Of a stretch of 64,000 nt of DNA, positions 1-7,987 are shown piece by piece; the stretch's first letter is position 1; each line of letters begins with the position of its first letter. The notes beneath the pieces are model-generated. The model had not been told where the DNA came from and did no database searches. It saw only the letters and a program-made list of their open reading frames with translations. This stretch comes from Thalassospira sp. TSL5-1 (lineage in GTDB: Bacteria > Pseudomonadota > Alphaproteobacteria > Rhodospirillales > Thalassospiraceae). The position numbers and the translations under genes were made by a program. The stretch is taken from NCBI RefSeq assembly GCF_001907695.1, contig NZ_KV880637.1:372001-436000 (forward strand), written 5' to 3'.

Positions 1-1108
1 TCACCTGGCCCATATTGCCAATAATAATCGAATAAACGATGTCTCGTTGATCGCGGATAAAGGCTGGCCCACCGACAAGGTTGTGAAAGGAAAAGGCTGC
101 CAGCAATACGGCTGTTGCGGCACCACCGGGAATGCCAAGCGCCAGCAGGGCCGTCATGGAGCCGCCTTCGGAGCTGGAATTTGCCGATTCAGCGGCAACC
201 ACGCCGTCAGGCTCGCCCTTGCCAAACCGTTCCGGGTGTTTGGAGCTGCGCCTGACTTCGCCATATGCCACCAGATTGGCGACAGATGAGCCAACACCGG
301 GAACGGCCCCAATTAAAACGCCAATGATACTGCCGCGCAACAAAACGCCGGGATGGCGAAAGGCCATGACAAAACCGGCAATCAATTTGCGAAAGGAGAT
401 GTTGCGGTTTTCGGTGGCTTCAACCAGATAGCCGTCGCCGCGTAATCGCAGCAATTCGGAGGCCGCGAAAATACCGATCATGGCGGGCACCACGGCAATG
501 CCGTCAATCAGATACGGATTGCCAATCGTTGTGCGCATGATGCCTGTTGTGGACATGCCTATTTGACTTAGTAAAAGCCCGAATAAACCGGCGACAAGGC
601 CCTTTGATACCGCCCCTTGATTAAGCGTCGCAATCAGGGTCAGGCCCCACATGACCACCATAACCATTTCCAGCGGGCCTAACTTTAAAACAACAAAAGC
701 CAACGGCTGGATGAGCAGCAATAAAAGGATATAGCCGAAGAAAGCGCCAAAAACCGATGCCCCCAGGCCAATGCCCAGGGCCTCGTTATGTTGGCCCCGA
801 CGCGCCATCGGGTGTCCGTCAAATGCGGTTGCCACGGACGAGGAAGAACCTGGAATATTCATCAGGATCGCGGTAACGCCACCGCCATATGCCCCACCGG
901 TAAAAATCGATGTCAGGAAAAGCATGGCCTGAAGAAAGTCCATTGACCAGGTGATTGGCAGGAAGACCGCCATTGCCATCGAAATTTGCAAACCCGGTAT
1001 CGCGCCGAAAACAAGGCCGATGAGCAGCCCCGGAATGACATAGAGCCACGGGGTAAAATCGGTGAAAAGCAGCGAAAGGGCCTGGGAAAATGCAAAGCTG
1101 TCAATCAT
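1..1108 (-). CDS. tctA: Tripartite tricarboxylate transporter large permease TctA (3' part beyond window)
   Basis: Large membrane subunit of a TTT-family secondary importer; it would move a carboxylate delivered by TctC across the inner membrane. The first 369 codons are visible and the rest lies off the left edge (the family is about 500 residues). The N-terminus reads MIDSFAFSQALSLLF and is followed by a stretch containing GLVFGAIPGLQISMAMAV, which matches the glycine/proline-rich signature of TctA proteins; long hydrophobic segments follow. The start at 1108 lies one base after the tctB stop codon, so the two are translationally coupled. Family assignment is secure; the substrate is inferred only from the neighbouring prpF- and prpB-like genes. 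Confidence 0.9.
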   Translation of the reverse strand, partial: MIDSFAFSQALSLLFTDFTPWLYVIPGLLIGLVFGAIPGLQISMAMAVFLPITWSMDFLQAMLFLTSIFTGGAYGGGVTAILMNIPGSSSSVATAFDGHPMARRGQHNEALGIGLGASVFGAFFGYILLLLLIQPLAFVVLKLGPLEMVMVVMWGLTLIATLNQGAVSKGLVAGLFGLLLSQIGMSTTGIMRTTIGNPYLIDGIAVVPAMIGIFAASELLRLRGDGYLVEATENRNISFRKLIAGFVMAFRHPGVLLRGSIIGVLIGAVPGVGSSVANLVAYGEVRRSSKHPERFGKGEPDGVVAAESANSSSEGGSMTALLALGIPGGAATAVLLAAFSFHNLVGGPAFIRDQRDIVYSIIIGNMGQV

Positions 1109-1109
1109 G

Positions 1110-1580
1110 TTAAAGAACCAGTAACGGCATGGGAAACGGGAAAAGCGATCCGAAGCCTTCGACAAGGAACAGGGTAAACAGGGCGGCATAAAGAGGCGGG
1201 AGCCACCAGCGTTTTTCGCCGCCAATGACAATGCCGACCCAGACAAACAAAAATGTCGCGATGTCAAAGCCGACTGTGGTGAGGCCAAAGCATAGGGCTG
1301 CGAAAAGACCCAGTAATACAAGGTCGATCAGGGTGGCTCGCCGGTTTGCGCGTTGTTCAAGGGGCTCTTTGGGGGCTGCTTTATTTGGGTTTTGCAGATT
1401 TTTGATGATGATGCCAGCCACCAGCAGCAAAAGGGCGATGCCAACCGGAACGACAACAACCAGGTTGTAGAGCTTGGTGGATGCCGAAATTGCGCTCCAG
1501 TTCAGAAATATGGCTGCTGCGGCGATAAGGGCAAGAAAAGCCAAATGAGATAGGGACAGGCTTGATTGGCGACCGGACAT
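1110..1580 (-). CDS. tctB: Tripartite tricarboxylate transporter small permease TctB
   Basis: Small membrane subunit of the TTT transporter (156 aa). It begins MSGRQSSLSLSHLAF and shows about four hydrophobic segments (roughly residues 10-28, 40-60, 85-120 and 125-150), the topology expected for TctB. The start at 1580 is chosen because AGGAG stands seven bases upstream; in-frame starts further up would run through the intercistronic hairpin at 1624-1649. It sits between tctC and tctA. TctB sequences are poorly conserved, so identification rests on size, topology and position. Confidence 0.85.
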   Translation of the reverse strand: MSGRQSSLSLSHLAFLALIAAAAIFLNWSAISASTKLYNLVVVVPVGIALLLLVAGIIIKNLQNPNKAAPKEPLEQRANRRATLIDLVLLGLFAALCFGLTTVGFDIATFLFVWVGIVIGGEKRWWLPPLYAALFTLFLVEGFGSLFPFPMPLLVL

Positions 1581-1623
1581 ATTGGTGCTCCTGAGCGAGC
1601 GGAACGGAACAGAGCGGAGTGGG

Positions 1624-1649
1624 GAAGTGTGCAACGAATTGCACACTTC
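1624..1649 (-). repeat. Intercistronic hairpin between tctC and tctB
   Basis: Perfect 11-bp inverted repeat with a 4-base loop that reads TTCG on the transcribed strand, placed ten bases after the tctC stop codon and 44 bases before the tctB start. There is no T-run, so it is more likely an mRNA-stabilising or attenuating hairpin than a full terminator. It would let the binding protein be made in excess over the permeases. Confidence 0.7.
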
Positions 1650-1658
1650 GAGGCAGGA

Positions 1659-2654
1659 TCACTTTGCGATGTCTTTGAACCGTTTCAGGGTTTCAAAGTT
1701 CGACTTGATGATTTCGGTCGTCAATTCCGGGCCAAGCCAATCGCTGCCAATACCCTGCTTTTTGAGGTCGGCAATAAAAGCCGGGTCAGTGAGGATTGTT
1801 TTATAGGCCTTGGTAAAGATCTCGAAACGTTCCGGGTATTTTTCCTTAAAGCTCGCACGTGCTGCGATGCCGCGCATAGATCCCACCAGCGGGGCAATTT
1901 TCTTGCCATGTTTGGCCAGAACTTCGTTCAGGGTCGGGGCATCCCAGTCGGGCACCCGTTTGTCAGACGCAATGGCAAGCGGGCGAATATATTCCGCAAT
2001 TGAAATGCTGCCATCCGCCCCCAGAACAGTCATGTCAACCTGTCCGCCGGCTGCTGCCGTGCGTGCTGCACTACCCGATTCATAGGTGACAATATTGACG
2101 TCGTCTTCTTTAAGGTCATAGGCTTCAAGCAGTTGCAGGGTGTTGATATACCCTGTGGAGCCCGGCACAACGGATATGCGCATTTTCCCCGGGTTTTCCT
2201 TGATCGCCGCCATGAATTCATCAGGGGATTTGTAAGGCAGGTCGGCATTCAGGGCAAAAAGGTCAACATCTGTCCATTGACCATTGATGAAGGCAAAATC
2301 ATCAAGGCTGTAATCGGCACCGACCTGCAGAATGGCGTTGCTAATATAGGGATGGATCGAGCTTGCCAGGAAGAAACTGCCGTCATCGGGCATGTTTAAA
2401 AAATAGGTTTGGCCGACATGGCCGCCGCCGCCTTTTTGGTTGATGACCCGAATGGGAACGTCGAGTTCCTGCTGAAGGCGCTGGGCCACGGCGCGTGCCG
2501 TGCGATCAGCCGAGCCACCCGGCCCGAGCGCAACGACAAAAGTAATCTGCTGATCTGGCCATTTGGTTTCCGCCTGGGCAGGTGCCAGGGACATTGCGAA
2601 TGTACTTGCCGCGAAGAGAGCCGCGGATGCCATTGATAAAATTTTACGCCTCAT
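1659..2654 (-). CDS. tctC: TctC-type periplasmic tricarboxylate-binding protein
   Basis: Extracytoplasmic solute receptor of the TTT system (331 aa). A cleavable signal peptide is visible: positively charged MRRK, a hydrophobic core, and the processing site APAQA-ETKW at about residues 28-29. The mature part starts with KWPDQQITFVVALGPGGSADRTARAVA, the typical opening of the TctC (Bug) family, whose GxGGxxD loop contacts the ligand carboxylate. The start at 2654 has GGAGGAAAAA directly upstream; an earlier in-frame ATG at 2666 lacks such a site. The gene is divergent from the GntR regulator, with an operator half-way down the shared promoter region. Ligand unknown; a C6-C7 tricarboxylate is plausible. 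Confidence 0.92.
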   Translation of the reverse strand: MRRKILSMASAALFAASTFAMSLAPAQAETKWPDQQITFVVALGPGGSADRTARAVAQRLQQELDVPIRVINQKGGGGHVGQTYFLNMPDDGSFFLASSIHPYISNAILQVGADYSLDDFAFINGQWTDVDLFALNADLPYKSPDEFMAAIKENPGKMRISVVPGSTGYINTLQLLEAYDLKEDDVNIVTYESGSAARTAAAGGQVDMTVLGADGSISIAEYIRPLAIASDKRVPDWDAPTLNEVLAKHGKKIAPLVGSMRGIAARASFKEKYPERFEIFTKAYKTILTDPAFIADLKKQGIGSDWLGPELTTEIIKSNFETLKRFKDIAK

Positions 2655-2697
2655 TTTTTCCTCCATGTATGGCTGGATGCGTTCTCTGCACACCCTT

Positions 2698-2709
2698 GTT
2701 GTTAACAAT
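2698..2709. promoter_or_regulatory. Putative GntR-type operator 1 (tctC side)
   Basis: Contains the palindrome TTGTTAACAA 45 bases upstream of the tctC start. It matches the second site at 2849-2860 at 11 of 12 positions. The inner GTNNAC core fits the operators reported for FadR/FCD-type GntR regulators. Assignment to the adjacent regulator is inference. Confidence 0.6.
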
Positions 2710-2848
2710 ATATAATTTCTTTTATAGTTGGGGCAATTTTGGCACCGTAAGTCAAGATAAAAAATTCTATGTTAATAGGGGTTTTTTGATGTAAGAAGGT
2801 ATCAAGAGGCCGCAGTGCCAAATTTATATGATTTCAAAATCAGGAGTT

Positions 2849-2860
2849 ATTGTTAACAAT
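2849..2860. promoter_or_regulatory. Putative GntR-type operator 2 (overlaps regulator start)
   Basis: Perfect 12-bp palindrome ATTGTTAACAAT. It covers the first bases of the regulator's start codon region, so occupancy should block its own transcription or translation. It is the partner of the site at 2698-2709, about 150 bp away across the divergent promoter region. Confidence 0.6.
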
Positions 2861-3533
2861 GATGCCTGTTGAGCATGGTTCAGCCTGGTCCGCACTTGAG
2901 GCGGAACTGCGCGAAGATATTTTGTCAGGGCGGATTGCGCCGGGTGAGCGTCTGGGTGAAGTGCCTTTGGCAGAGCGTTTCTCCGTGAGCCGTGGCCCGG
3001 TTCGGGATGCGCTTCGCAAGCTCGCAGCGGCGGGGCTGGTTTCGTTTTTGCCCAATATCGGGGCCAGGGTGCGTGTGTTTTCCCAGGAAGATGCACGCGC
3101 ACTTTACGAATTGCGTGCGGCGCTGGAATCTGATGCTGCACGCTGGGCGGCACGTCGGGCCGACAAAAAACAGGCGCGTGGCTTGATTGGTTTGTTAAGT
3201 CAGCATGCCGAAAGCATCGCTGCGCATCCGGCCGGGGCTTACTTGCAAAATGGCAAGGATGCGGATTTTCATATTGTGATTGCGGAAATGGCGCAAAATC
3301 CGCTGTTGCGCGATTTGCTTGCCGATGAGCTTTATCCGCAGCTTGCCCTGCTGCGCCGCCAGCATCGAAATGTTGCAGGTCGGGGGCGGGTGGCGTTGCG
3401 TGAACATGAAAATATTGCGGATGCGATCCTGAATGGGGATGACGAGCTTGCCGCCCTTTTGATGCGCCGTCATATCGAGTCGAGCTGGAAGGCTTTGCAA
3501 GGGCAACTTGAAGTCGGGAATCCTGAAAAATGA
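2859..3533 (+). CDS. GntR-family (FadR/FCD) transcriptional regulator
   Basis: DNA-binding regulator of 224 aa. The N-terminal winged helix (about residues 10-75) reads SALEAELREDILSGRIAPGERL and then VPLAERFSVSRGPVRDALRKL, the classic GntR helix-turn-helix. The remaining helical part (ELRAALESDAARWAA..., later AEMAQNPLLRDLLADELYPQLA and REHENIADAI) fits the FCD ligand-binding domain with its metal-coordinating Asp/His pattern. ATG 2859 or 2862 is likely; a TTG at 2850 is too near the AGGAG at 2842-2846. It probably represses both divergent units and responds to the imported carboxylate. It overlaps the next gene by four bases (ATGA). Confidence 0.9.
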   Translation: MMPVEHGSAWSALEAELREDILSGRIAPGERLGEVPLAERFSVSRGPVRDALRKLAAAGLVSFLPNIGARVRVFSQEDARALYELRAALESDAARWAARRADKKQARGLIGLLSQHAESIAAHPAGAYLQNGKDADFHIVIAEMAQNPLLRDLLADELYPQLALLRRQHRNVAGRGRVALREHENIADAILNGDDELAALLMRRHIESSWKALQGQLEVGNPEK

Positions 3534-4699
3534 AGCAACGTCGTATCCCTGCTGTCTTCATGCGAGGCGGCACATCGCGTGCCCTGATGCTCAAGCAAAG
3601 TGATTTGCCTCAAGACCGCGCGCAGTGGCCCGCATTGTTCCGTGCGATGTTGGGCAGTCCTGATCCAAACGGCCGTCAGCTTGACGGTATGGGGGGCGGG
3701 ATCTCTTCGCTGAGCAAAATTTGTATTATTGCGCCGTCCGCGCGCGATGATGCGGATGTTGATTACACTTTTGCCCAGGTGTCTGTCACGGGGGACGCCG
3801 TTGATTTTAGCGGTAATTGCGGCAATATGAGTTCTGCCGTCGGGCCTTTTTCGATCGATGAAAAGCTGGTGCCGTGCCCGAAAGATGGCGATGTTACCGT
3901 CCGAATATTCAATACAAACACCCGGAAAATTATCCACAGCACCTTTGCCGTGCAAGGGGGTGAAGCTGTTGTGGTTGGCGATATGCCAATACCTGGCGTT
4001 GCCGGGGCGGGGGCACCTGTTCGCCTTGATTTCTTTTATCCTGGCGGGTCACAGGGGCGCGGGATTTTACCTGCGGGTGCAGCGCGATCTGTGCTGGAGC
4101 TTGCCGACGGGCAACGTTGCGAGGCCTCTTTGATTGATGCAGGTGTGGCCGCCGTTTTTGTCACGGCGTCATCTGTTGGGGTGGGGCCGGAGATTATGGA
4201 TCATGATCTTGAAAATGATCCCCGGACAATGGCGCGGTTGGAAGAAATTCGCTGTGCTGCTTCGGTGGCAATGGGCATTGCGGCTTCCCGTGAGGAGGCG
4301 GCTGCAATTATTGCGATTCCCAAGGTGGCCATTGTTGCCCCGGCCCAGAATTATCAGGATTTGTCAAAACAGGTGGTTGATATGGCAACCCATGCCATGA
4401 CGATCCGCATGATTTCAGCCGGGCAACCGCACAAGGCCGTACCGATTACGGGGGCTTTGGCTGTTGCCTGTGCTGCGGTTGTGCCCGGCAGCATTATCGC
4501 CGGGATTGTCGCGCCAACCGGTTGCGATACAGCACGTTTGCCAATTGGAACGCCCAGCGGTGTGGTGACAGTTGGAACCGCGCTTAAGGTGCCGCCTGTT
4601 TGTGGTGCGGTGCCCGAAATTGAACGTGCTTTTCTTTACCGGACTCAACGCCGCCTGATGGAAGGGGCTGTTTGTATTCCTTCAACTGTTCACAGCTGA
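3530..4699 (+). CDS. prpF: PrpF-family isomerase (aconitate/methylaconitate isomerase type)
   Basis: Protein of 389 aa, full length for the PrpF family, which moves a double bond in trans-aconitate-like substrates (for example 2-methyl-trans-aconitate to the cis form). Diagnostic stretches are PAVFMRGGTSRALML at the N-terminus, DGMGGGISSLSKICII near residue 55, and DFSGNCGNMSSAVGPF near residue 90; the last contains the NCGN active-site region of the diaminopimelate-epimerase-like fold. It overlaps the regulator gene by ATGA and precedes a PrpB-like lyase, so the pair could process an imported tricarboxylate. No prpC, prpD or acnD is seen here. Exact substrate unknown. Confidence 0.88.
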   Translation: MKQRRIPAVFMRGGTSRALMLKQSDLPQDRAQWPALFRAMLGSPDPNGRQLDGMGGGISSLSKICIIAPSARDDADVDYTFAQVSVTGDAVDFSGNCGNMSSAVGPFSIDEKLVPCPKDGDVTVRIFNTNTRKIIHSTFAVQGGEAVVVGDMPIPGVAGAGAPVRLDFFYPGGSQGRGILPAGAARSVLELADGQRCEASLIDAGVAAVFVTASSVGVGPEIMDHDLENDPRTMARLEEIRCAASVAMGIAASREEAAAIIAIPKVAIVAPAQNYQDLSKQVVDMATHAMTIRMISAGQPHKAVPITGALAVACAAVVPGSIIAGIVAPTGCDTARLPIGTPSGVVTVGTALKVPPVCGAVPEIERAFLYRTQRRLMEGAVCIPSTVHS

Positions 4700-4725
4700 C
4701 ATAGATTATTGAAGACGGAGTTGTC

Positions 4726-5646
4726 ATGAAACAGGACGAAAATAATAACGCAAGCGTATGGCTGGAACAGCCAATGCCGACCGGCCTTGGTGCGGAAATG
4801 GCAGCCTATTGGAAAGATAAACGGTTTTTATCAATCGCCGGTGCCCATGATCCGATGGCAGGGCTTTTGGCGCGCAAGGCTGGTTTTTCTGCCTTGTATC
4901 TTTCCGGGGCGGCGCTGACAGCCTCGATGGGATTGCCCGATCTTGGCCTTGTCACAATGGAAGAACTGGTAAAGCGGGCCCAGGCGATTGTGCGGGTTAC
5001 CCGCCTGCCGCTGCTGGTGGATGGTGATACCGGTTTTGGCGAAGTCCTTAATGTTATGCGTCTGGTACGCGAGCTTGAAGATGTCGGTGTTGCCGCGGTC
5101 CAGCTTGAAGATCAGGTGCTGCCTAAAAAATGCGGTCATTTGAACGGCAAGCAGTTGGTTTCGCCCGAACATATGGCAGAGAAAATTGCCGCCGCATCGC
5201 GGGCCCGTCGCGACCTGCGCATTGTTGCCCGCACTGATGCTGCCGCTAGCGAGGGTATTGATGCTGCAATTGCCCGCGCCAAGCTGTATGTCGAGGCTGG
5301 TGCTGATGCGATCTTCCCCGAGGCTTTGCACGATGAAGAGCAGTTCCGTGCCTTTTCTGCTGCCATTGACGCGCCGTTGCTGGCCAATATGACGGAGTTT
5401 GGCCGAACCCGGCAGACCTCGGCTGCGGAATTTGATGCGATGGGATATGCGATGGCGATCTGGCCGGTATCGGGGCTTCGCATTGCAGCCCGCGCGATGG
5501 AGAAATTCTACGACGAACTGGCTGCAACGGGCACTGCTGAAGGGACTGTTGATCAAATGCAAACCCGGGCAGAACTTTATGAAGTGATCCGCTATTTTGG
5601 TTATGAGGCGTTGGACAGCAAAATTCAGCGAACCATTTTGCCTTAA
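4726..5646 (+). CDS. prpB: Isocitrate lyase/PEP mutase-family C-C lyase, 2-methylisocitrate lyase-like
   Basis: A 306-aa (beta/alpha)8-barrel enzyme of the ICL/PEPM superfamily. The Mg-binding VDGDTGFG segment (about residue 97) and the catalytic loop with KKCGH (about residue 127) are present; KKCGH is the hallmark of 2-methylisocitrate and isocitrate lyases. ARTDAAASEGIDAAI and the later LLANMTEFG also fit. Methylisocitrate lyase would yield pyruvate and succinate. Oxaloacetate decarboxylase-like members of the superfamily are a possible alternative. Start ATG 4726 has GACGGAG five bases upstream; 26 bp separate it from prpF, so it is probably cotranscribed with it. Confidence 0.85.
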   Translation: MKQDENNNASVWLEQPMPTGLGAEMAAYWKDKRFLSIAGAHDPMAGLLARKAGFSALYLSGAALTASMGLPDLGLVTMEELVKRAQAIVRVTRLPLLVDGDTGFGEVLNVMRLVRELEDVGVAAVQLEDQVLPKKCGHLNGKQLVSPEHMAEKIAAASRARRDLRIVARTDAAASEGIDAAIARAKLYVEAGADAIFPEALHDEEQFRAFSAAIDAPLLANMTEFGRTRQTSAAEFDAMGYAMAIWPVSGLRIAARAMEKFYDELAATGTAEGTVDQMQTRAELYEVIRYFGYEALDSKIQRTILP

Positions 5647-5685
5647 AGGCGGATGATCATTGTTTTGGTCAGAGCTTTTTAAATG

Positions 5686-5764
5686 AATGTGCCTGGTAGC
5701 CTGCACCAAAGCGGGCAACCAGGCGCATTTATGTTGGGTAAGGTGCCAACCGGTAGCACCTTTT
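5686..5764 (+). terminator. Tandem hairpins after the prpB-like gene
   Basis: Two stem-loops in succession. The first pairs GCCTGGT at 5691 with ACCAGGC at 5718, extended outward by four more pairs. The second pairs AAGGTGC at 5740 with GCACCTT at 5756 and runs into TTTT. The second is a good Rho-independent terminator for the rightward operon. Confidence 0.7.
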
Positions 5765-5804
5765 GATGCACAGTAATATACGCCGTGCCATATGCCCTAT
5801 GGTA

Positions 5805-7166
5805 TCAGTCCCCGGTAAGGGAGGCTAATTCGGTGCGCAAAGTCTTTAAGGTTTCCGACAATGCCCGAAGACTATTTTTGATCTGTTCGGGTTTATCCTC
5901 GGTTGGGCAGGTTTTCAGGGTTGCCATAAGCAGGTTGATCTGGTTGAGCAACCCGGCTGCCAGACGTTCATCAAGGTCGTTCAGCACCCACGAAAGCGCC
6001 TTGTCGCGCAGGGTTTCCAGACTGTGAAAATCCGGGTCTGGCGAGGATAGGGGCAGGCCGTAGGGCCGCAGGTCCAGTTCAAGCTGGCGCACAATATCCC
6101 GCAGCTTGCGTGATTGATCGTGGCAAATCGCCTTGAGCTGCGTGCTCGATGCAATGTTGTAAATCGCCTCAAGCCGGATTGTCAGGTCTTCGGTATCAAT
6201 GGTGATGTCGTTTAGGGCATCACCGTCGGCAATGTCATTTTCGCTGAGGGCGTCGCCGGTAAAGGCATTTGGTGCAAAAACCGTCAGGGCGCCACAATCG
6301 AGCGAGAAGGTCGCGGGCAATTTGCTGATGATTTCGCCGTCCGCCAAAATTGGATGGGGTTCGGGACAGTCGATATGAATGTCATCGCATTCCATTGTCA
6401 GGGCGAGTTCGGATTCATCAACCGATCCGAACAACAATGCGGCACCAATATCCATGCCTGATAGCGTGTCGACATCGGCCCGAATGGCAAAAACATGCAG
6501 TTTGCCGTCATCCAGGCGCTTGTTTTCGCTCGGGCGCAACCCGCCACCAAAATACTGGCCGTTGGTGACGGTCAATTGCCGCAGTTTCAAATGTTGTTTT
6601 TCATGCCCGGCACAGGTCACATCCAGCTCCAGCGGGGGCATGTCATGCCAGCTTTGCCAATTGGCAACCGCATAGCTGATGGCACCGGTCCAGCGTTTAA
6701 GGTCCGGGTTGATGCGTTTGCGGGCATCTGCTGGCACGCCAATCGAGGCGGCATTGACAAAGCTTTTGCCATTGACCCGGCCAATATCAAGCTGGGCCAA
6801 TTGGCCATTAATGGCGGCCTGGGCAGCTTGTATCGGGTCGTCAGGCAGTTTCAGGCTGCGGGCGAAATCGTTGGCTGTGCCCAGCGGCAGGGCCAGCAGG
6901 ACCGTTCCAGAATGGCGAATGGGATCAATCACCGCATTGATGGTGCCATCCCCCCCACCGATGGCGATAATATCCCCCGGTGTGGTATTGGTTTTGATTT
7001 GCGCGATCATGGCTTCAGGATCGTCACAGAAAACCAGTTCTGTCCGGTATCCGGCATCCTCGAACACGCTGCGTAACGCCTGTGCACCGTCCCGGCGCCA
7101 TTTTTCCGGCACCTTGGTGCGCGTCAGCAGCATTAGAACCTTGCCGGTAAGATCAGAGTTTTCCAC
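5805..7166 (-). CDS. Diacylglycerol/lipid kinase (YegS/DAGK catalytic family) with C-terminal helical extension
   Basis: Lipid kinase of 453 aa, distinctly longer than the usual 290-320. Residues 1-300 form the DAGK catalytic domain: IAIGGGDGTINAVI (nucleotide-binding GGGDGT), LPLGTANDFARSL and the later ILADGEIIS match the YegS family. Residues from about 315 form a charged helical tail (ITIDTEDLTIRLEAIYNIAS, then LRDIVRQLELDL and LRALSETLKTLRTEL) with no recognised domain. Start is a GTG at 7166 with AGGGAGA eight bases upstream. Monocistronic; its 3' end faces the prpB terminator region. Substrate unknown; a second family member lies at 51871. Confidence 0.85.
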   Translation of the reverse strand: MENSDLTGKVLMLLTRTKVPEKWRRDGAQALRSVFEDAGYRTELVFCDDPEAMIAQIKTNTTPGDIIAIGGGDGTINAVIDPIRHSGTVLLALPLGTANDFARSLKLPDDPIQAAQAAINGQLAQLDIGRVNGKSFVNAASIGVPADARKRINPDLKRWTGAISYAVANWQSWHDMPPLELDVTCAGHEKQHLKLRQLTVTNGQYFGGGLRPSENKRLDDGKLHVFAIRADVDTLSGMDIGAALLFGSVDESELALTMECDDIHIDCPEPHPILADGEIISKLPATFSLDCGALTVFAPNAFTGDALSENDIADGDALNDITIDTEDLTIRLEAIYNIASSTQLKAICHDQSRKLRDIVRQLELDLRPYGLPLSSPDPDFHSLETLRDKALSWVLNDLDERLAAGLLNQINLLMATLKTCPTEDKPEQIKNSLRALSETLKTLRTELASLTGD

Positions 7167-7241
7167 CTGTGGGGTCTCCCTGTTAAGCCAAACCGCAGGA
7201 ACGTGCCGTGCGGCACCATACTATAGGACGTTAATATCAAT

Positions 7242-7269
7242 AAAAAAACCGGCGCCTTTATGGCGCCGG
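7242..7269 (-). terminator. Rho-independent terminator of dps
   Basis: Perfect 8-bp stem CCGGCGCC/GGCGCCGG (7249-7269) with a 5-base loop, followed on the minus strand by seven T. It lies 22 bases beyond the dps stop codon. Confidence 0.92.
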
Positions 7270-7290
7270 CTGATTTTGTCGAAATGGCGT

Positions 7291-7794
7291 TTATGCCAGG
7301 GTGGCACGCAGCATCCAGGCGGCTTCTTCATGCACGCCGATGCGCGCGGTCAGCATGTCTGCCGTGGTCGGATCATCGACGCTATCGGCTTCATTAACGC
7401 CTTCGCGCAACAGCTTTGCCATTTTTTCGTGGTCTTCAACCAGTTCCTTGATCATTTCATTGGTGCCGAGGAGTTCGGTCTCGTCCGTAATGATCGAGTT
7501 TTTGATCATGGTCGACAGGCCCGTTGGCGCATTAAAGCCAATGGCACGAATACGTTCTGCCATATCATCATTGGCGGCGTGCAGATCTTCGTACTGCTCT
7601 TCGGTCATTTTATGTAGCGAGTAGAAACTGGGGCCGACAACATTCCAGTGAACGCCGCGTACTTTGCCATAAAGAACGTGGGTTGATGCCACAATCTGGG
7701 TCAGCATTTCCGAGAGTTTACGGCGATCCTTGCGCTCAACGCCCGTTTCGACGGGCAATTCCTTGGCGATGGTCTGCATGTTGCTCTCAGCCAT
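7291..7794 (-). CDS. dps: Dps-family DNA-binding ferritin-like protein
   Basis: Protein of 167 aa expected to form a 12-mer cage that oxidises and stores iron and protects DNA during stress. The ferroxidase signature is clear: HWNVVGPSFYSLHKMTEEQY followed by EDLHAANDDMAERI, supplying the conserved His, Asp and Glu ligands. Start MAESNMQTIAKE at 7794 has AGGAGTCACC just upstream; the longer frame has no basis. An EcfG-type promoter on the same strand (7879-7855) places it in the general stress response, and it is divergent from another gene with the same promoter type. A strong terminator follows. Confidence 0.95.
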   Translation of the reverse strand: MAESNMQTIAKELPVETGVERKDRRKLSEMLTQIVASTHVLYGKVRGVHWNVVGPSFYSLHKMTEEQYEDLHAANDDMAERIRAIGFNAPTGLSTMIKNSIITDETELLGTNEMIKELVEDHEKMAKLLREGVNEADSVDDPTTADMLTARIGVHEEAAWMLRATLA

Positions 7795-7854
7795 TGGTGA
7801 CTCCTGTTTTTCGTGCGAGTAGGTTATTTGTCTCAACTTAATGATTGCCCATAT

Positions 7855-7879
7855 AACGCCTTTGAAAAGACAAGGTTCC
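7855..7879 (-). promoter_or_regulatory. EcfG-type general stress promoter of dps
   Basis: On the minus strand GGAAC (7879-7875), a 16-base spacer, then CGTT (7858-7855). This exactly fits the GGAAC-N16/17-CGTT consensus known for EcfG sigma factors of alphaproteobacteria. It is about 60 bases upstream of the dps start codon. Confidence 0.85.
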
Positions 7880-7902
7880 AGATAAATAAATAACGGCAAA
7901 CG

Positions 7903-7927
7903 GGAACATCATCTTGCGCATCTCGTT
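7903..7927 (+). promoter_or_regulatory. EcfG-type general stress promoter of the secreted acidic protein gene
   Basis: GGAAC at 7903-7907, 16-base spacer, CGTT at 7924-7927: a perfect EcfG consensus on the plus strand, back to back with the dps promoter only 23 bp away. The gene start is about 60 bases downstream. Confidence 0.85.
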
Positions 7928-7987
7928 ATCAGGTCAAGGCAACGTCAAATAAAGGCGTCGCTTTTTAAACAAAAAACGGAGGTTGTG

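Noticed and set aside
4831..5718. A 295-codon minus-strand frame over the prpB-like gene
   Set aside because: The plus-strand frame carries clear catalytic motifs; this one is its shadow.
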